A stretch of 64,000 nt of DNA from Oscarella lobularis (Eukaryota > Porifera > Homoscleromorpha > Homosclerophorida > Oscarellidae), in assembly GCF_947507565.1 (NCBI RefSeq), contig NC_089182.1, positions 2,418,001-2,482,000 on the forward strand. The letters run 5' to 3'. The notes below the pieces were generated by a model that was not told the origin of the DNA, did no database searches, and worked only from the letters and a program-made list of their open reading frames with translations. This document shows, in pieces, positions 14,027 to 29,000 of the stretch. Within the stretch, counting starts at the first letter, position 1, and every line of letters starts with the position of its first letter. The position numbers were made by a program, and so were the translations under genes.

Positions 14027-17000
14027 GTTCGGCCCTATGAATCAAAGATTAGGCCCTGAATTTAATATTTATGCCCTATGAATCAAAGATTAGGCCCTCA
14101 ATTTAATATTTATGCCCTATGAATCAAAGATTAGGCCCTCAATTTAATATTTATGCCTTATTAATCAAAGATTAGGCCCTCAATTTAATATTTAGGCCTG
14201 TAGAATCAAAGATTAGGTCCTCAATTTAATATTTAGGCCCTATGAATCAAAGATTAAGCCCTCAATTTAATATTTAGGTCTTTCGAATCAAAGATTAGGC
14301 CCTGAATTTAATACTATGTTTTTAGAATCAAAGATTTGGCGCTCAATTTAATATTAAGGCCTTTAGAATCAAAGATTAGGCTCTCAATTTAATATTTAGG
14401 CCTTTAGAATCAAAGATTATGTCCTCAATTTAATATTTAAGTCTTATGAATCAAAGATTAGGCCCTCAATTTAATATTTAGGTCCTATGAATCAAAGATT
14501 AGGCCCTCAATTGAATATTTAAGTCTTTCCAATCAAAGATTAGGCCCTCAATTTAATATTTAGGCCTTTAGATTCAAAGATTGGGCTCTCAATTTAATAT
14601 TTAGGCCTTTAGAATCAAAGATTAAGTCCTCAATTTAATATATAGGCCCTATGAATCAAAGATTAGGCCCTCAATTTAATATTTAAGTCTTTCCAATCAA
14701 AGATTAGGCCCTCAATTTAATATTTAGGCCTTTAGATTCAAAGATTAGGCCCTCAATTTAATATTTAGGCTTTTAGAATCAAAGATTAGGCCCTCGATTT
14801 AATATTTAGGCCTTTAGAATGAAGGATTTTGCCCTCAATTTAATATTTAGGCTCTTTGAATGAAAGATTAGCCCCTCAATTTAATATATAGGCCTTTAGA
14901 ATCAAAGATTAGGTCCTCAATTTAATATTTAGGCCTTTAGAATCAAAGATTAGGTCCTCAATTTAATATTTAGGCCCTATGAATCAAAGATTAGGACCTC
15001 AATTTAATATTTAGGCTTTTAGAATCAAAGATTAGGTCCTCAATGTAATATTTAGGCCCAATGAATAAAAGATTAGGCCCTCAATTTAATATTTAGGCTT
15101 TTAGAATCAAAGATTAGGCCCTCGATTTAATGTTTAGGCCTTTAGAATGAAAGATTAGGCCCTCAATTTAATATTTATGCCCTATGAATCAAAAATTAGG
15201 CTCTCAATTTAATAGTTCGGCCCTATGAATCAAAGATTAGGCCCTGAATTTAATATTTATGCCCTATGAATCAAAGATTAGGCCCTCAATTTAATATTTA
15301 GGCCTGTAGAATCAAAGATTAGGCCCTCAATTTAATATATAGGCCTTTAGAATGAAAGATTAGGTCCTCAATTTAATACTTAGGCCTTTTGAATCAAAGA
15401 TTAGGTCCTCAATTTAATATTTAGGCCCAATGAATGAAAGATTAGGCCCTCAATTTAATATTTAGGCTTTTAGAATCAAAGATTAGGCCCTGAATTTAAT
15501 ATATAGGCCCTATGAATCAAAGATTAGGCCCTCAATTTAATATTTAAGTCTTTCCAATCAAAGATTAGGCCCTCAATTTAATATTTAGGCCTTTAGATTC
15601 AAAGATTAGGCCCTCAATTTAATATTTAGGCTTTTAGAATCAAAGATTAGGCCCTCGATTTAATATTTAGGCCTTTAGAATGAAGGATTAAGCCCTCAAT
15701 TTAATATTTAGGCTCTTTGAATGAAAGATTAGCCCCTCAATTTAATATATAGGCCTTTAGAATCAAAGATTAGGTCCTCAATTTAATATTTAGGCCTTTA
15801 GAATCAAAGATTAGGTCCTCAATTTAATATTTAGGCCCTATGAATCAAAGATTAGGACCTCAATTTAATATTTAGGCTTTTAGAATCAAAGATTAAGTCC
15901 TCAATTTAATATTTAGGCCCAATGAATAAAAGATTAGGCCCTCAATTTAATATTTAGGCTTTTAGAATCAAAGATTAGGCCCTCGATTTAATGTTTAGGC
16001 CTTTAGAATGAAAGATTAGGCCCTCAATTTAATATTTATGCCCTATGAATCAAAAATTAGGCTCTCAATTTAATAGTTCGGCCCTATGAATCAAAGATTA
16101 GGCCCTGAATTTAATATTTATGCCCTATGAATCAAAGATTAGGCCCTCAATTTAATATTTATGCCCTATGAATCAAAGATTAGGCCCTCAATTTAATATT
16201 TATGCCTTATTAATCAAAGATTAGGCCCTCAATTTAATATTTAGGCCTGTAGAATCAAAGATTAGGTCCTCAATTTAATATTTAGGCCCTATGAATCAAA
16301 GATTAAGCCCTCAATTTAATATTTAGGTCTTTCGAATCAAAGATTAGGCCCTGAATTTAATACTATGTTTTTAGAATCAAAGATTTGGCGCTCAATTTAA
16401 TATTAAGGCCTTTAGAATCAAAGATTAGGCTCTCAATTTAATATTTAGGCCTTTAGAATCAAAGATTATGTCCTCAATTTAATATTTAAGTCTTATGAAT
16501 CAAAGATTAGGCCCTCAATTTAATATTTAGGTCCTATGAATCAAAGATTAGGCCCTCAATTGAATATTTAAGTCTTTCCAATCAAAGATTAGGCCCTCAA
16601 TTTAATATTTAGGCCTTTAGATTCAAAGATTGGGCTCTCAATTTAATATTTAGGCCTTTAGAATCAAAGATTAAGTCCTCAATTTAATATATAGGCCCTA
16701 TGAATCAAAGATTAGGCCCTCAATTTAATATTTAAGTCTTTCCAATCAAAGATTAGGCCCTCAATTTAATATTTAGGCCTTTAGATTCAAAGATTAGGCC
16801 CTCAATTTAATATTTAGGCTTTTAGAATCAAAGATTAGGCCCTCGATTTAATATTTAGGCCTTTAGAATGAAGGATTTTGCCCTCAATTTAATATTTAGG
16901 CTCTTTGAATGAAAGATTAGCCCCTCAATTTAATATATAGGCCTTTAGAATCAAAGATTAGGTCCTCAATTTAATATTTAGGCCTTTAGAATCAAAGATT

Positions 17001-20000
17001 AGGTCCTCAATTTAATATTTAGGCCCTATGAATCAAAGATTAGGACCTCAATTTAATATTTAGGCTTTTAGAATCAAAGATTAAGTCCTCAATTTAATAT
17101 TTAGGCCCAATGAATAAAAGATTAGGCCCTCAATTTAATATTTAGGCTTTTAGAATCAAAGATTAGGCCCTCGATTTAATGTTTAGGCCTTTAGAATGAA
17201 AGATTAGGCCCTCAATTTAATATTTATGCCCTATGAATCAAAAATTAGGCTCTCAATTTAATAGTTCGGCCCTATGAATCAAAGATTAGGCCCTGAATTT
17301 AATATTTATGCCCTATGAATCAAAGATTAGGCCCTGAATTTAATATTTATGCCCTATGAATCAAAGATTAGGCCCTCAATTTAATATTTATGCCCTATTA
17401 ATCAAAGATTAGGCCCTCAATTTAATATTTAGGCCTGTAGAATCAAAGATTAGGTCCTCAATTTAATATTTAGGCCCTATGAATCAAAGATTAAGCCCTC
17501 AATTTAATATTTAGGTCTTTCGAATCAAAGATTAGGCCCTGAATTTAATACTATGTTTTTAGAATCAAAGATTTGGCGCTCAATTTAATTTTAAGGCCTT
17601 TAGAATCAAAGATTAGGCTCTCAATTTAATATTTAGGCCTTTAGAATCAAAGATTATGTCCTCAATTTAATATTTAAGTCTTATGAATCAAAGATTAGGC
17701 CCTCAATTTAATATTTAGGTCCTATGAATCAAAGATTAGGCCCTCAATTGAATATTTAAGTCTTTCCAATCAAAGATTAGGCCCTCAATTTAATATTTAG
17801 GCCTTTAGATTCAAAGATTGGGCTCTCAATTTAATATTTAGGCCTTTAGAATCAAAGATTAAGTCCTCAATTTAATATATAGGCCCTATGAATCAAAGAT
17901 TAGGCCCTCAATTTAATATTTAAGTCTTTCCAATCAAAGATTAGGCCCTCAACTTAATATTTAGGCCTTTAGATTCAAAGATTAGGCCCTCAATTTAATA
18001 TTTAGGCTTTTAGAATCAAAGATTAGGCCCTCGATTTAATATTTAGGCCTTTAGAATGAAGGATTAAGCCCTCAATTTAATATTTAGGCTCTTTGAATGA
18101 AAGATTAGCCCCTCAATTTAATATATAGGCCTTTAGAATCAAAGATTAGGTCCTCAATTTAATATTTAGGCCTTTAGAATCAAAGATTAGGTCCTCAATT
18201 TAATATTTAGTTTCTATGAATCAAAGATTAGGACCTCAATTTAATATTTAGGCTTTTAGAATCAAAGATTTAGTCCTCAATTTAATATTTAGGCCCAATG
18301 AATAAAAGATTAGGCCCTCAATTTAATATTTAGGCTTTTAGAATCAAAGATTAGGCCCTCGATTTAATGTTTAGGCCTTTAGAATGAAAGATTAGGCCCT
18401 CAATTTAATATTTATGCCCTATGAATCAAAAATTAGGCTCTCAATTTAATAGTTCGGCCCTATGATTCAAAGATTAGGCCCTGAATTTAATATTTATGCC
18501 CTATGAATCAAAGATTAGGCCCTCAATTTAATATTTATGCCCTATGAATCAAAGATTAGGCCCTCAATTTAATATTTAGGCTTTTAGAATCAAAGATTAG
18601 GTCCTCAATTTAATATTTAGGCCCAATGAATAAAAGATTAGGCCCTCAATTTAATATTTAGGCTTTTAGAATCAAAGATTAGGCCCTCGATTTAATGTTT
18701 AGGCCTTTAGAATGAAAGATTAGGCCCTCAATTTAATATTTATGCCCTATGAATCAAAGATTAGGCCCTCAATTTAATATTTATGCCCTATGAATCAAAG
18801 ATTAGGCCCTCAATTTAATATTTAGGCCCTATGAATCAAAGATTAGGCTCTCAATTTAATATTTAGGCCTGTTGAATCAAAGATTAGGTCCTCAATTTAA
18901 TATTTAGGCCCTATGAATCTAAGATTAGGCCCTCAATTTAATATTTAGGCCTTTAGAATCAAAGATTATGCTCCCAATTAAATATTTAAGACTTTAGAAT
19001 CAAAGATTAGGTCCTCAATTTAATATTTAGGCCCTATGAATCAAAGATTAGGCCCTCAATTTAATATTTAGGCTCTATGAATCAAAGATTAGGCCCTCAA
19101 TTTAAGATTTAGGCCCTATGAATCAAAGATTAGGCCCTCAATTTAATATTTAGGCTTTCAGAATCAAAGATTAGGTCCTCGATTTAATATTTAGAATGAA
19201 AGTTTAGCCTCTCAATTCAATATAAGGGCCTTTCGAATCAAAGATTAGGCCCTCAATTTAATATTTAGGCTTTTAGAATTAAAGATTAGGCCCTCGATTT
19301 AATATTTAGAATGAAAGTTTAGGCTCTCAATTTAATATAAGGGCCTTTCGAATCAAAGATTAGGCCCTCAATTTTATATTTAGTCTTTTAGAATCAAAGG
19401 TTTGCGCTCAATTTAATATTTAGGCCTTTAGAATCAAAGATTAGGTCCTCAATTTAATATTTAGGCTCTATGAATCAAAGATTAGGCCCTCAATTTAATA
19501 TTTAGGCTTTTAGAATCAAAGATTAGGCCCTCGATTTAATGTTTAGGCCTTTAGAATGAAAGATTAGGCCCTCAATTTAATATTTATGCCCTATGAATCA
19601 AAGATTAGGCCCTCAATTTAATATTTATGCCCTATTAATCAAAGATTAGGCCCTCAATTTAATATTTAGGCCTGTAGAATCAAAGATTAGGTTCTCAATT
19701 TAATATTTAGGCCCTATGAATCAAAGATTAAGCCCTCAATTTAATATTTAGGTCTTTCGAATCAAAGATTAGGCCCTGAATTTAATACTATGTTTTTAGA
19801 ATCAAAGATTTGGCGCTCAATTTAATATTAAGGCCTTTAGAATCAAAGATTAGGCTCTCAATTTAATATTTAGGCCTTTAGAATCAAAGATTATGTCCTC
19901 AATTTAATATTTAAGTCTTATGAATCAAAGATTAGGCCCTCAATTTAATATTTAGGTCCTATGAATCAAAGATTAGGCCCTCAATTGAATATTTAAGTCT

Positions 20001-23000
20001 TTCCAATCAAAGATTAGGCCCTCAATTTAATATTTAGGCCTTTAGATTCAAAGATTGGGCTCTCAATTTAATATTTAGGCCTTTAGAATCAAAGATTAAG
20101 TCCTCAATTTAATATATAGGCCCTATGAATCAAAGATTAGGCCCTCAATTTAATATTTAAGTCTTTCCAATCAAAGATTAGGCCCTCAATTTAATATTTA
20201 GGCCTTTAGATTCAAAGATTAGGCCCTCAATTTAATATTTAGGCTTTTAGAATCAAAGATTAGGCCCTCGATTTAATATTTAGGCCTTTAGAATGAAGGA
20301 TTAAGCCCTCAATTTAATATTTAGGCTCTTTGAATGAAAGATTAGCCCCTCAATTTAATATATAGGCCTTTAGAATCAAAGATTAGGTCCTCAATTTAAT
20401 ATTTAGGCCTTTAGAATCAAAGATTAGGTCCTCAATTTAATATTTAGTCCCTATGAATCAAAGATTAGGACCTCAATTTAATATTTAGGCTTTTAGAATC
20501 AAAGATTAAGTCCTCAATTTAATATTTAGGCCCAATGAATAAAAGATTAGGCCCTCAATTTAATATTTAGGCTTTTAGAATCAAAGATTAGGCCCTCGAT
20601 TTAATGTTTAGGCCTTTAGAATGAAAGATTAGGCCCTCAATTTAATATTTATGCCCTATGAATCAAAAATTAGGCTCTCAATTTAATAGTTCGGCCCTAT
20701 GAATCAAAGATTAGGCCCTGAATTTAATATTTATGCCCTATGAATCAAAGATTAGGCCCTCAATTTAATATTTATGCCCCATGAATCAAAGATTAGGCCC
20801 TCAATTTAATATTTATGCCCTATTAATCAAAGATTAGGCCCTCAATTTAATATTTAGGCCTGTAGAATCAAAGATTAGGTCCTCAATTTAATATTTAGGC
20901 CCTATGAATCAAAGATTAAGCCCTCAATTTAATATTTAGGTCTTTCGAATCAAAGATTAGGCCCTGAATTTAATACTATGTTTTTAGAATCAAAGATTTG
21001 GCGCTCAATTTAATATTAAGGCCTTTAGAATCAAAGATTAGGCTCTCAATTTAATATTTAGGCCTTTAGAATCAAAGATTATGTCCTCAATTTAATATTT
21101 AAGTCTTATGAATCAAAGATTAGGCCCTCAATTTAATATTTAGGTCCTATGAATCAAAGATTAGGCCCTCAATTGAATATTTAAGTCTTTCCAATCAAAG
21201 ATTAGGCCCTCAATTTAATATTTAGGCCTTTAGATTCAAAGATTGGGCTCTCAATTTAATATTTAGGCCTTTAGAATCAAAGATTAAGTCCTCAATTTAA
21301 TATATAGGCCCTATGAATCAAAGATTAGGCCCTCAATTTAATATTTAAGTCTTTCCAATCAAAGATTAGGCCCTCAATTTAATATTTAGGCCTTTAGATT
21401 CAAAGATTAGGCCCTCAATTTAATATTTAGGCTTTTAGAATCAAAGATTAGGCCCTCGATTTAATATTTAGGCCTTTAGAATGAAGGATTTTGCCCTCAA
21501 TTTAATATTTAGGCTCTTTGAATGAAAGATTAGCCCCTCAATTTAATATATAGGCCTTTAGAATCAAAGATTAGGTCCTCAATTTAATATTTAGGCCTTT
21601 AGAATCAAAGATTAGGTCCTCAATTTAATATTTAGGCCCTATGAATCAAAGATTAGGACCTCAATTTAATATTTAGGCTTTTAGAATCAAAGATTAGGTC
21701 CTCAATTTAATATTTAGGCCCAATGAATAAAAGATTAGGCCCTCAATTTAATATTTAGGCTTTTAGAATCAAATATTAGGCCCTCGATTTAATGTTTAGG
21801 CCTTTAGAATGAAAGATTAGGCCCTCAATTTAATATTTATGCCCTATGAATCAAAAATTAGGCTCTCAATTTAATAGTTCGGCCCTATGAATCAAAGATT
21901 AGGCCCTGAATTTAATATTTATGCCCTATGAATCAAAGATTAGGCCCTCAATTTAATATTTAGGCCTGTAGAATCAAAGATTAGGCCCTCAATTTAATAT
22001 ATAGGCCTTTAGAATGAAAGATTAGGTCCTCAATTTAATACTTAGGCCTTTTGAATCAAAGATTAGGTCCTCAATTTAATATTTGGGCCCAATGAATGAA
22101 AGATTAGGCCCTCAATTTAATATTTAGGCTTTTAGAATCAAAGATTAGGCCCTCGATTTAATGTTTAGGCCTTTAGAATGAAAGATTAGGCCCTCAGTTT
22201 AATATTTATGCCCTATGAATCAAAAATTAGGCTTTCAATTTAATAGTTCGGCCCTATGAATAAAAGATTAGGCCCTCAATTTAATATTTATGCCCTATGA
22301 ATCAAAGATTATGCCCTCAATTTAATATTTAGGCCTGTAGAATCAAAGATTAGGCCCTCAATTTAATATATAGGCCTTTAGAATGAAAGATTAGGTCCTC
22401 AATTTAATACTTAGGCCTTATGAATCAAAGATTAGGCCCTCAATTTAATATTTAGGCCTTATGAATCAAAGATTAGGCTCTCAATTTAATATTTAGGCCC
22501 TATGAATCAAAGATTAGGCCCTCAATTTAATATTTAGGCCTTTAGAATCAAAGATTAAGTCCTCAATTTAATATTTAGGCCCCATGAATCAAAGATTAGC
22601 TCCTCAATTTAATATTTTGGCCCTATGAATCAAAGATTAGGCCCTGAATTTAATATTTAGGCCCTATGAATCAAAGATTAGGCCCTCAATTTAATATTTA
22701 GGCTTTTAGAATCAAAGATTAGGCCCTCGATTTAATGTTTAGGCCTTTAGAATGAAAGATTAGGCCCTCAATTTAATATTTATGCCCTATGAATCAAAGA
22801 TTAGGCCCTCAATTTAATATTTATGCCCTATGAATCAAAGATTAGGCCCTCAATTTAATATTTAGGCCCTATGAATCAAAGATTAGGCTCTCAATTTAAT
22901 ATTTAGGCCTGTTGAATCAAAGATTAGGTCCTCAATTTAATATTTAGGCCCTATGAATCTAAGATTAGGCCCTCAATTTTATATTTAGGTCTTTAGAATC

Positions 23001-26000
23001 AAAGATTATGCTCCCAATTAAATATTTAAGACTTTAGAATCAAAGATTAGGTCCTCAATTTAATATTTAGGCCCTATGAATCAAAGATTAGGCCCTCAAT
23101 TTAATATTTAGGCCTGTAGAATCAAAGATTAGGTCCTCAATTTAATATTTAGGCCCTATGAATCAAAGATTAGGACCTCAATTTAATATTTAGGCTTTTA
23201 GAATCAAAGATTAGGTCCTCAATTTAATATTTAGGCCCAATGAATGAAAGATTAGGCCCTCAATTTAATATTTAGGCTTTTAGAATCAAAGATTAGGCTC
23301 TCGATTTAATGTTTAGGCCTTTAGAATGAAAGATTAGGCCCTCAATTTAATATTTATGCCCTATGAATCAAAGATTAGGCCCTCAATTTAATATTTAGGC
23401 CTGTAGAATCAAAGATTAGGCCCTCAATTTAATATATAGCCCTTTAGAATGAAAGATTAGGTCCTCAATTTAATATTTAGGCCTTATGAATCAAAGATTA
23501 GGCCCTCAATTTAATATTTAGGCCCTATGAATCAAAGATTAGGCCCTCAATTTAATATTTAGGCCCTATGAATCAAAGATTAGGCCCTCAATTTAATATT
23601 TAGGCTTTTAGAATCAAAGATTAGGCCCTCGATTTAATATTTAGAATGAAAGTTTAGGCTCTCAATTTAATATAAGGGCCTTTCGAATCAAAGATTAGGC
23701 CCTCAATTTTATATTTAGTCTTTTAGAATCAAAGGTTTGCGCTCAATTTAATATTTAGGCCTTTAGAATCAAAGATTAGGTCCTCAATTTAATATTTAGG
23801 CTCTATGAATCAAAGATTAGGCCCTCAATTTAATATTTAGGCTTTTAGAATCAAAGATTAGGCCCTCGATTTAATGTTTAGGCCTTTAGAATGAAAGATT
23901 AGGCCCTCAATTTAATATTTATGCCCTATGAATCAAAGATTAGGCCCTCAATTTAATATTTATGCCCTATTAATCAAAGATTAGGCCCTCAATTTAATAT
24001 TTAGGCCTGTAGAATCAAAGATTAGGTCCTCAATTTAATATTTAGGCCCTATGAATCAAAGATTAAGCCCTCAATTTAATATTTAGGTCCTATGAATCAA
24101 AGATTAGGCCCTCAATTGAATATTTAAGTCTTTCCAATCAAAGATTAGGCCCTCAATTTAATATTTAGGCCTTTAGATTCAAAGATTGGGCTCTCAATTT
24201 AATATTTAGGCCTTTAGAATCAAAGATTAAGTCCTCAATTTAATATATAGGCCCTATGAATCAAAGATTAGGCCCTCAATTTAATATTTAAGTCTTTCCA
24301 ATCAAAGATTAGGCCCTCAATTTAATATTTAGGCCTTTAGATTCAAAGATTAGGCCCTCAATTTAATATTTAGGCTTTTAGAATCAAAGATTAGGCCCTC
24401 GATTTAATATTTAGGCCTTTAGAATGAAGGATTAAGCCCTCAATTTAATATTTAGGCTCTTTGAATGAAAGATTAGCCCCTCAATTTAATATATAGGCCT
24501 TTAGAATCAAAGATTAGGTCCTCAATTTAATATTTAGGCCTTTAGAATCAAAGATTAGGTCCTCAATTTAATATTTAGTCCCTATGAATCAAAGATTAGG
24601 ACCTCAATTTAATATTTAGGCTTTTAGAATCAAAGATTAAGTCCTCAATTTAATATTTAGGCCCAATGAATAAAAGATTAGGCCCTCAATTTAATATTTA
24701 GGCTTTTAGAATCAAAGATTAGGCCCTCGATTTAATGTTTAGGCCTTTAGAATGAAAGATTAGGCCCTCAATTTAATATTTATGCCCTATGAATCAAAAA
24801 TTAGGCTCTCAATTTAATAGTTCGGCCCTATGAATCAAAATTAGGCCCTGAATTTAATATTTATGCCCTATGAATCAAAGATTAGGCCCTCAATTTAATA
24901 TTTATGCCCTATGAATCAAAGATTAGGCCCTCAATTTAATATTTATGCCCTATTAATCAAAGATTAGGCCCTCAATTTAATATTTAGGCCTGTAGAATCA
25001 AAGATTAGGTCCTCAATTTAATATTTAGGCCCTATGAATCAAAGATTAAGCCCTCAATTTAATATTTAGGTCTTTCGAATCAAAGATTAGGCCCTGAATT
25101 TAATACTATGTTTTTAGAATCAAAGATTTGGCGCTCAATTTAATATTAAGGCCTTTAGAATCAAAGATTAGGCTCTCAATTTAATATTTAGGCCTTTAGA
25201 ATCAAAGATTATGTCCTCAATTTAATATTTAAGTCTTATGAATCAAAGATTAGGCCCTCAATTTAATATTTAGGTCCTATGAATCAAAGATTAGGCCCTC
25301 AATTGAATATTTAAGTCTTTCCAATCAAAGATTAGGCCCTCAATTTAATATTTAGGCCTTTAGATTCAAAGATTGGGCTCTCAATTTAATATTTAGGCCT
25401 TTAGAATCAAAGATTAAGTCCTCAATTTAATATATAGGCCCTATGAATCAAAGATTAGGTCCTCAATTTAATATTTAAGTCTTTCCAATCAAAGATTAGG
25501 CCCTCAATTTAATATTTAGGCCTTTAGATTCAAAGATTAGGCCCTCAATTTAATATTTAGGCTTTTAGAATCAAAGATTAGGCCCTCGATTTAATATTTA
25601 GGCCTTTAGAATGAAGGATTAAGCCCTCAATTTAATATTTAGGCTCTTTGAATGAAAGATTAGCCCCTCAATTTAATATATAGGCCTTTAGAATCAAAGA
25701 TTAGGTCCTCAATTTAATATTTAGGCCTTTAGAATCAAAGATTAGGTCCTCAATTTAATATTTAGTCCCTATGAATCAAAGATTAGGACCTCAATTTAAT
25801 ATTTAGGCTTTTAGAATCAAAGATTAAGTCCTCAATTTAATATTTAGGCCCAATGAATAAAAGATTAGGCCCTCAATTTAATATTTAGGCTTTTAGAATC
25901 AAAGATTAGGCCCTCGATTTAATGTTTAGGCCTTTAGAATGAAAGATTAGGCCCTCAATTTAATATTTATGCCCTATGAATCAAAAATTAGGCTCTCAAT

Positions 26001-29000
26001 TTAATAGTTCGGCCCTATGAATCAAAGATTAGGCCCTGAATTTAATATTTATGCCCTATGAATCAAAGATTAGGCCCTCAATTTAATATTTATGCCCTAT
26101 GAATCAAAGATTAGGCCCTCAATTTAATATTTATGCCCTATTAATCAAAGATTAGGCCCTCAATTTAATATTTAGGCCTGTAGAATCAAAGATTAGGTCC
26201 TCAATTTAATATTTAGGCCCTATGAATCAAAGATTAAGCCCTCAATTTAATATTTAGGTCTTTCGAATCAAAGATTAGGCCCTGAATTTAATACTATGTT
26301 TTTAGAATCAAAGATTTGGCGCTCAATTTAATATTAAGGCCTTTAGAATCAAAGATTAGGCTCTCAATTTAATATTTAGGCCTTTAGAATCAAAGATTAT
26401 GTCCTCAATTTAATATTTAAGTCTTATGAATCAAAGATTAGGCCCTCAATTTAATATTTAGGTCCTATGAATCAAAGATTAGGCCCTCAATTGAATATTT
26501 AAGTCTTTCCAATCAAAGATTAGGCCCTCAATTTAATATTTAGGCCTTTAGATTCAAAGATTGGGCTCTCAATTTAATATTTAGGCCTTTAGAATCAAAG
26601 ATTAAGTCCTCAATTTAATATATAGGCCCTATGAATCAAAGATTAGGCCCTCAATTTAATATTTAAGTCTTTCCAATCAAAGATTAGGCCCTCAATTTAA
26701 TATTTAGGCCTTTAGATTCAAAGATTAGGCCCTCAATTTAATATTTAGGCTTTTAGAATCAAAGATTAGGCCCTCGATTTAATATTTAGGCCTTTAGAAT
26801 GAAGGATTAAGCCCTCAATTTAATATTTAGGCTCTTTGAATGAAAGATTAGCCCCTCAATTTAATATATAGGCCTTTAGAATCAAAGATTAGGTCCTCAA
26901 TTTAATATTTAGGCCTTTAGAATCAAAGATTAGGTCCTCAATTTAATATTTAGGCCCTATGAATCAAAGATTAGGCCCTCAATTTAATATTTAGGCCTGT
27001 AGAATCAAAGATTAGGTCCTCAATTTAATATTTAGGCCCTATGAATCAAAGATTAGGACCTCAATTTAATATTTAGGCTTTTAGAATCAAAGATTAGGTC
27101 CTCAATTTAATATTTAGGCCCAATGAATGAAAGATTAGGCCCTCAATTTAATATTTAGGCTTTTAGAATCAAAGATTAGGCCCTCGATTTAATGTTTAGG
27201 CCTTTAGAATGAAAGATTAGGCCCTCAATTTAATATTTATGCCCTATGAATCAAAGATTAGGCCCTCAATTTAATATTTAGGCCTGTAGAATCAAAGATT
27301 AGGCCCTCAATTTAATATATAGCCCTTTAGAATGAAAGATTAGGTCCTCAATTTAATATTTAGGCCTTATGAATCAAAGATTAGGCCCTCAATTTAATAT
27401 TTAGGCCCTATGAATCAAAGATTAGGCCCTCAATTTAATATTTAGGCCCTATGAATCAAAGATTAGGCCCTCAATTTAATATTTAGGCTTTTAGAATCAA
27501 AGATTAGGCCCTCGATTTAATATTTAGAATGAAAGTTTAGGCTCTCAATTTAATATAAGGGCCTTTCGAATCAAAGATTAGGCCCTCAATTTTATATTTA
27601 GTCTTTTAGAATCAAAGGTTTGCGCTCAATTTAATATTTAGGCCTTTAGAATCAAAGATTAGGTCCTCAATTTAATATTTAGGCTCTATGAATCAAAGAT
27701 TAGGCCCTCAATTTAATATTTAGGCTTTTAGAATCAAAGATTAGGCCCTCGATTTAATGTTTAGGCCTTTAGAATGAAAGATTAGGCCCTCAATTTAATA
27801 TTTATGCCCTATGAATCAAAGATTAGGCCCTCAATTTAATATTTATGCCCTATTAATCAAAGATTAGGCCCTCAATTTAATATTTAGGCCTGTAGAATCA
27901 AAGATTAGGTCCTCAATTTAATATTTAGGCCCTATGAATCAAAGATTAAGCCCTCAATTTAATATTTAGGTCCTATGAATCAAAGATTAGGCCCTCAATT
28001 GAATATTTAAGTCTTTCCAATCAAAGATTAGGCCCTCAATTTAATATTTAGGCCTTTAGATTCAAAGATTGGGCTCTCAATTTAATATTTAGGCCTTTAG
28101 AATCAAAGATTAAGTCCTCAATTTAATATATAGGCCCTATGAATCAAAGATTAGGCCCTCAATTTAATATTTAAGTCTTTCCAATCAAAGATTAGGCCCT
28201 CAATTTAATATTTAGGCCTTTAGATTCAAAGATTAGGCCCTCAATTTAATATTTAGGCTTTTAGAATCAAAGATTAGGCCCTCGATTTAATATTTAGGCC
28301 TTTAGAATGAAGGATTAAGCCCTCAATTTAATATTTAGGCTCTTTGAATGAAAGATTAGCCCCTCAATTTAATATATAGGCCTTTAGAATCAAAGATTAG
28401 GTCCTCAATTTAATATTTAGGCCTTTAGAATCAAAGATTAGGTCCTCAATTTAATATTTAGTCCCTATGAATCAAAGATTAGGACCTCAATTTAATATTT
28501 AGGCTTTTAGAATCAAAGATTAAGTCCTCAATTTAATATTTAGGCCCAATGAATAAAAGATTAGGCCCTCAATTTAATATTTAGGCTTTTAGAATCAAAG
28601 ATTAGGCCCTCGATTTAATGTTTAGGCCTTTAGAATGAAAGATTAGGCCCTCAATTTAATATTTATGCCCTATGAATCAAAAATTAGGCTCTCAATTTAA
28701 TAGTTCGGCCCTATGAATCAAAGATTAGGCCCTGAATTTAATATTTATGCCCTATGAATCAAAGATTAGGCCCTGAATTTAATATTTATGCCCTATGAAT
28801 CAAAGATTAGGCCCTCAATTTAATATTTATGCCCTATTAATCAAAGATTAGGCCCTCAATTTAATATTTAGGCCTGTAGAATCAAAGATTAGGTCCTCAA
28901 TTTAATATTTAGGCCCTATGAATCAAAGATTAAGCCCTCAATTTAATATTTAGGTCTTTCGAATCAAAGATTAGGCCCTGAATTTAATACTATGTTTTTA

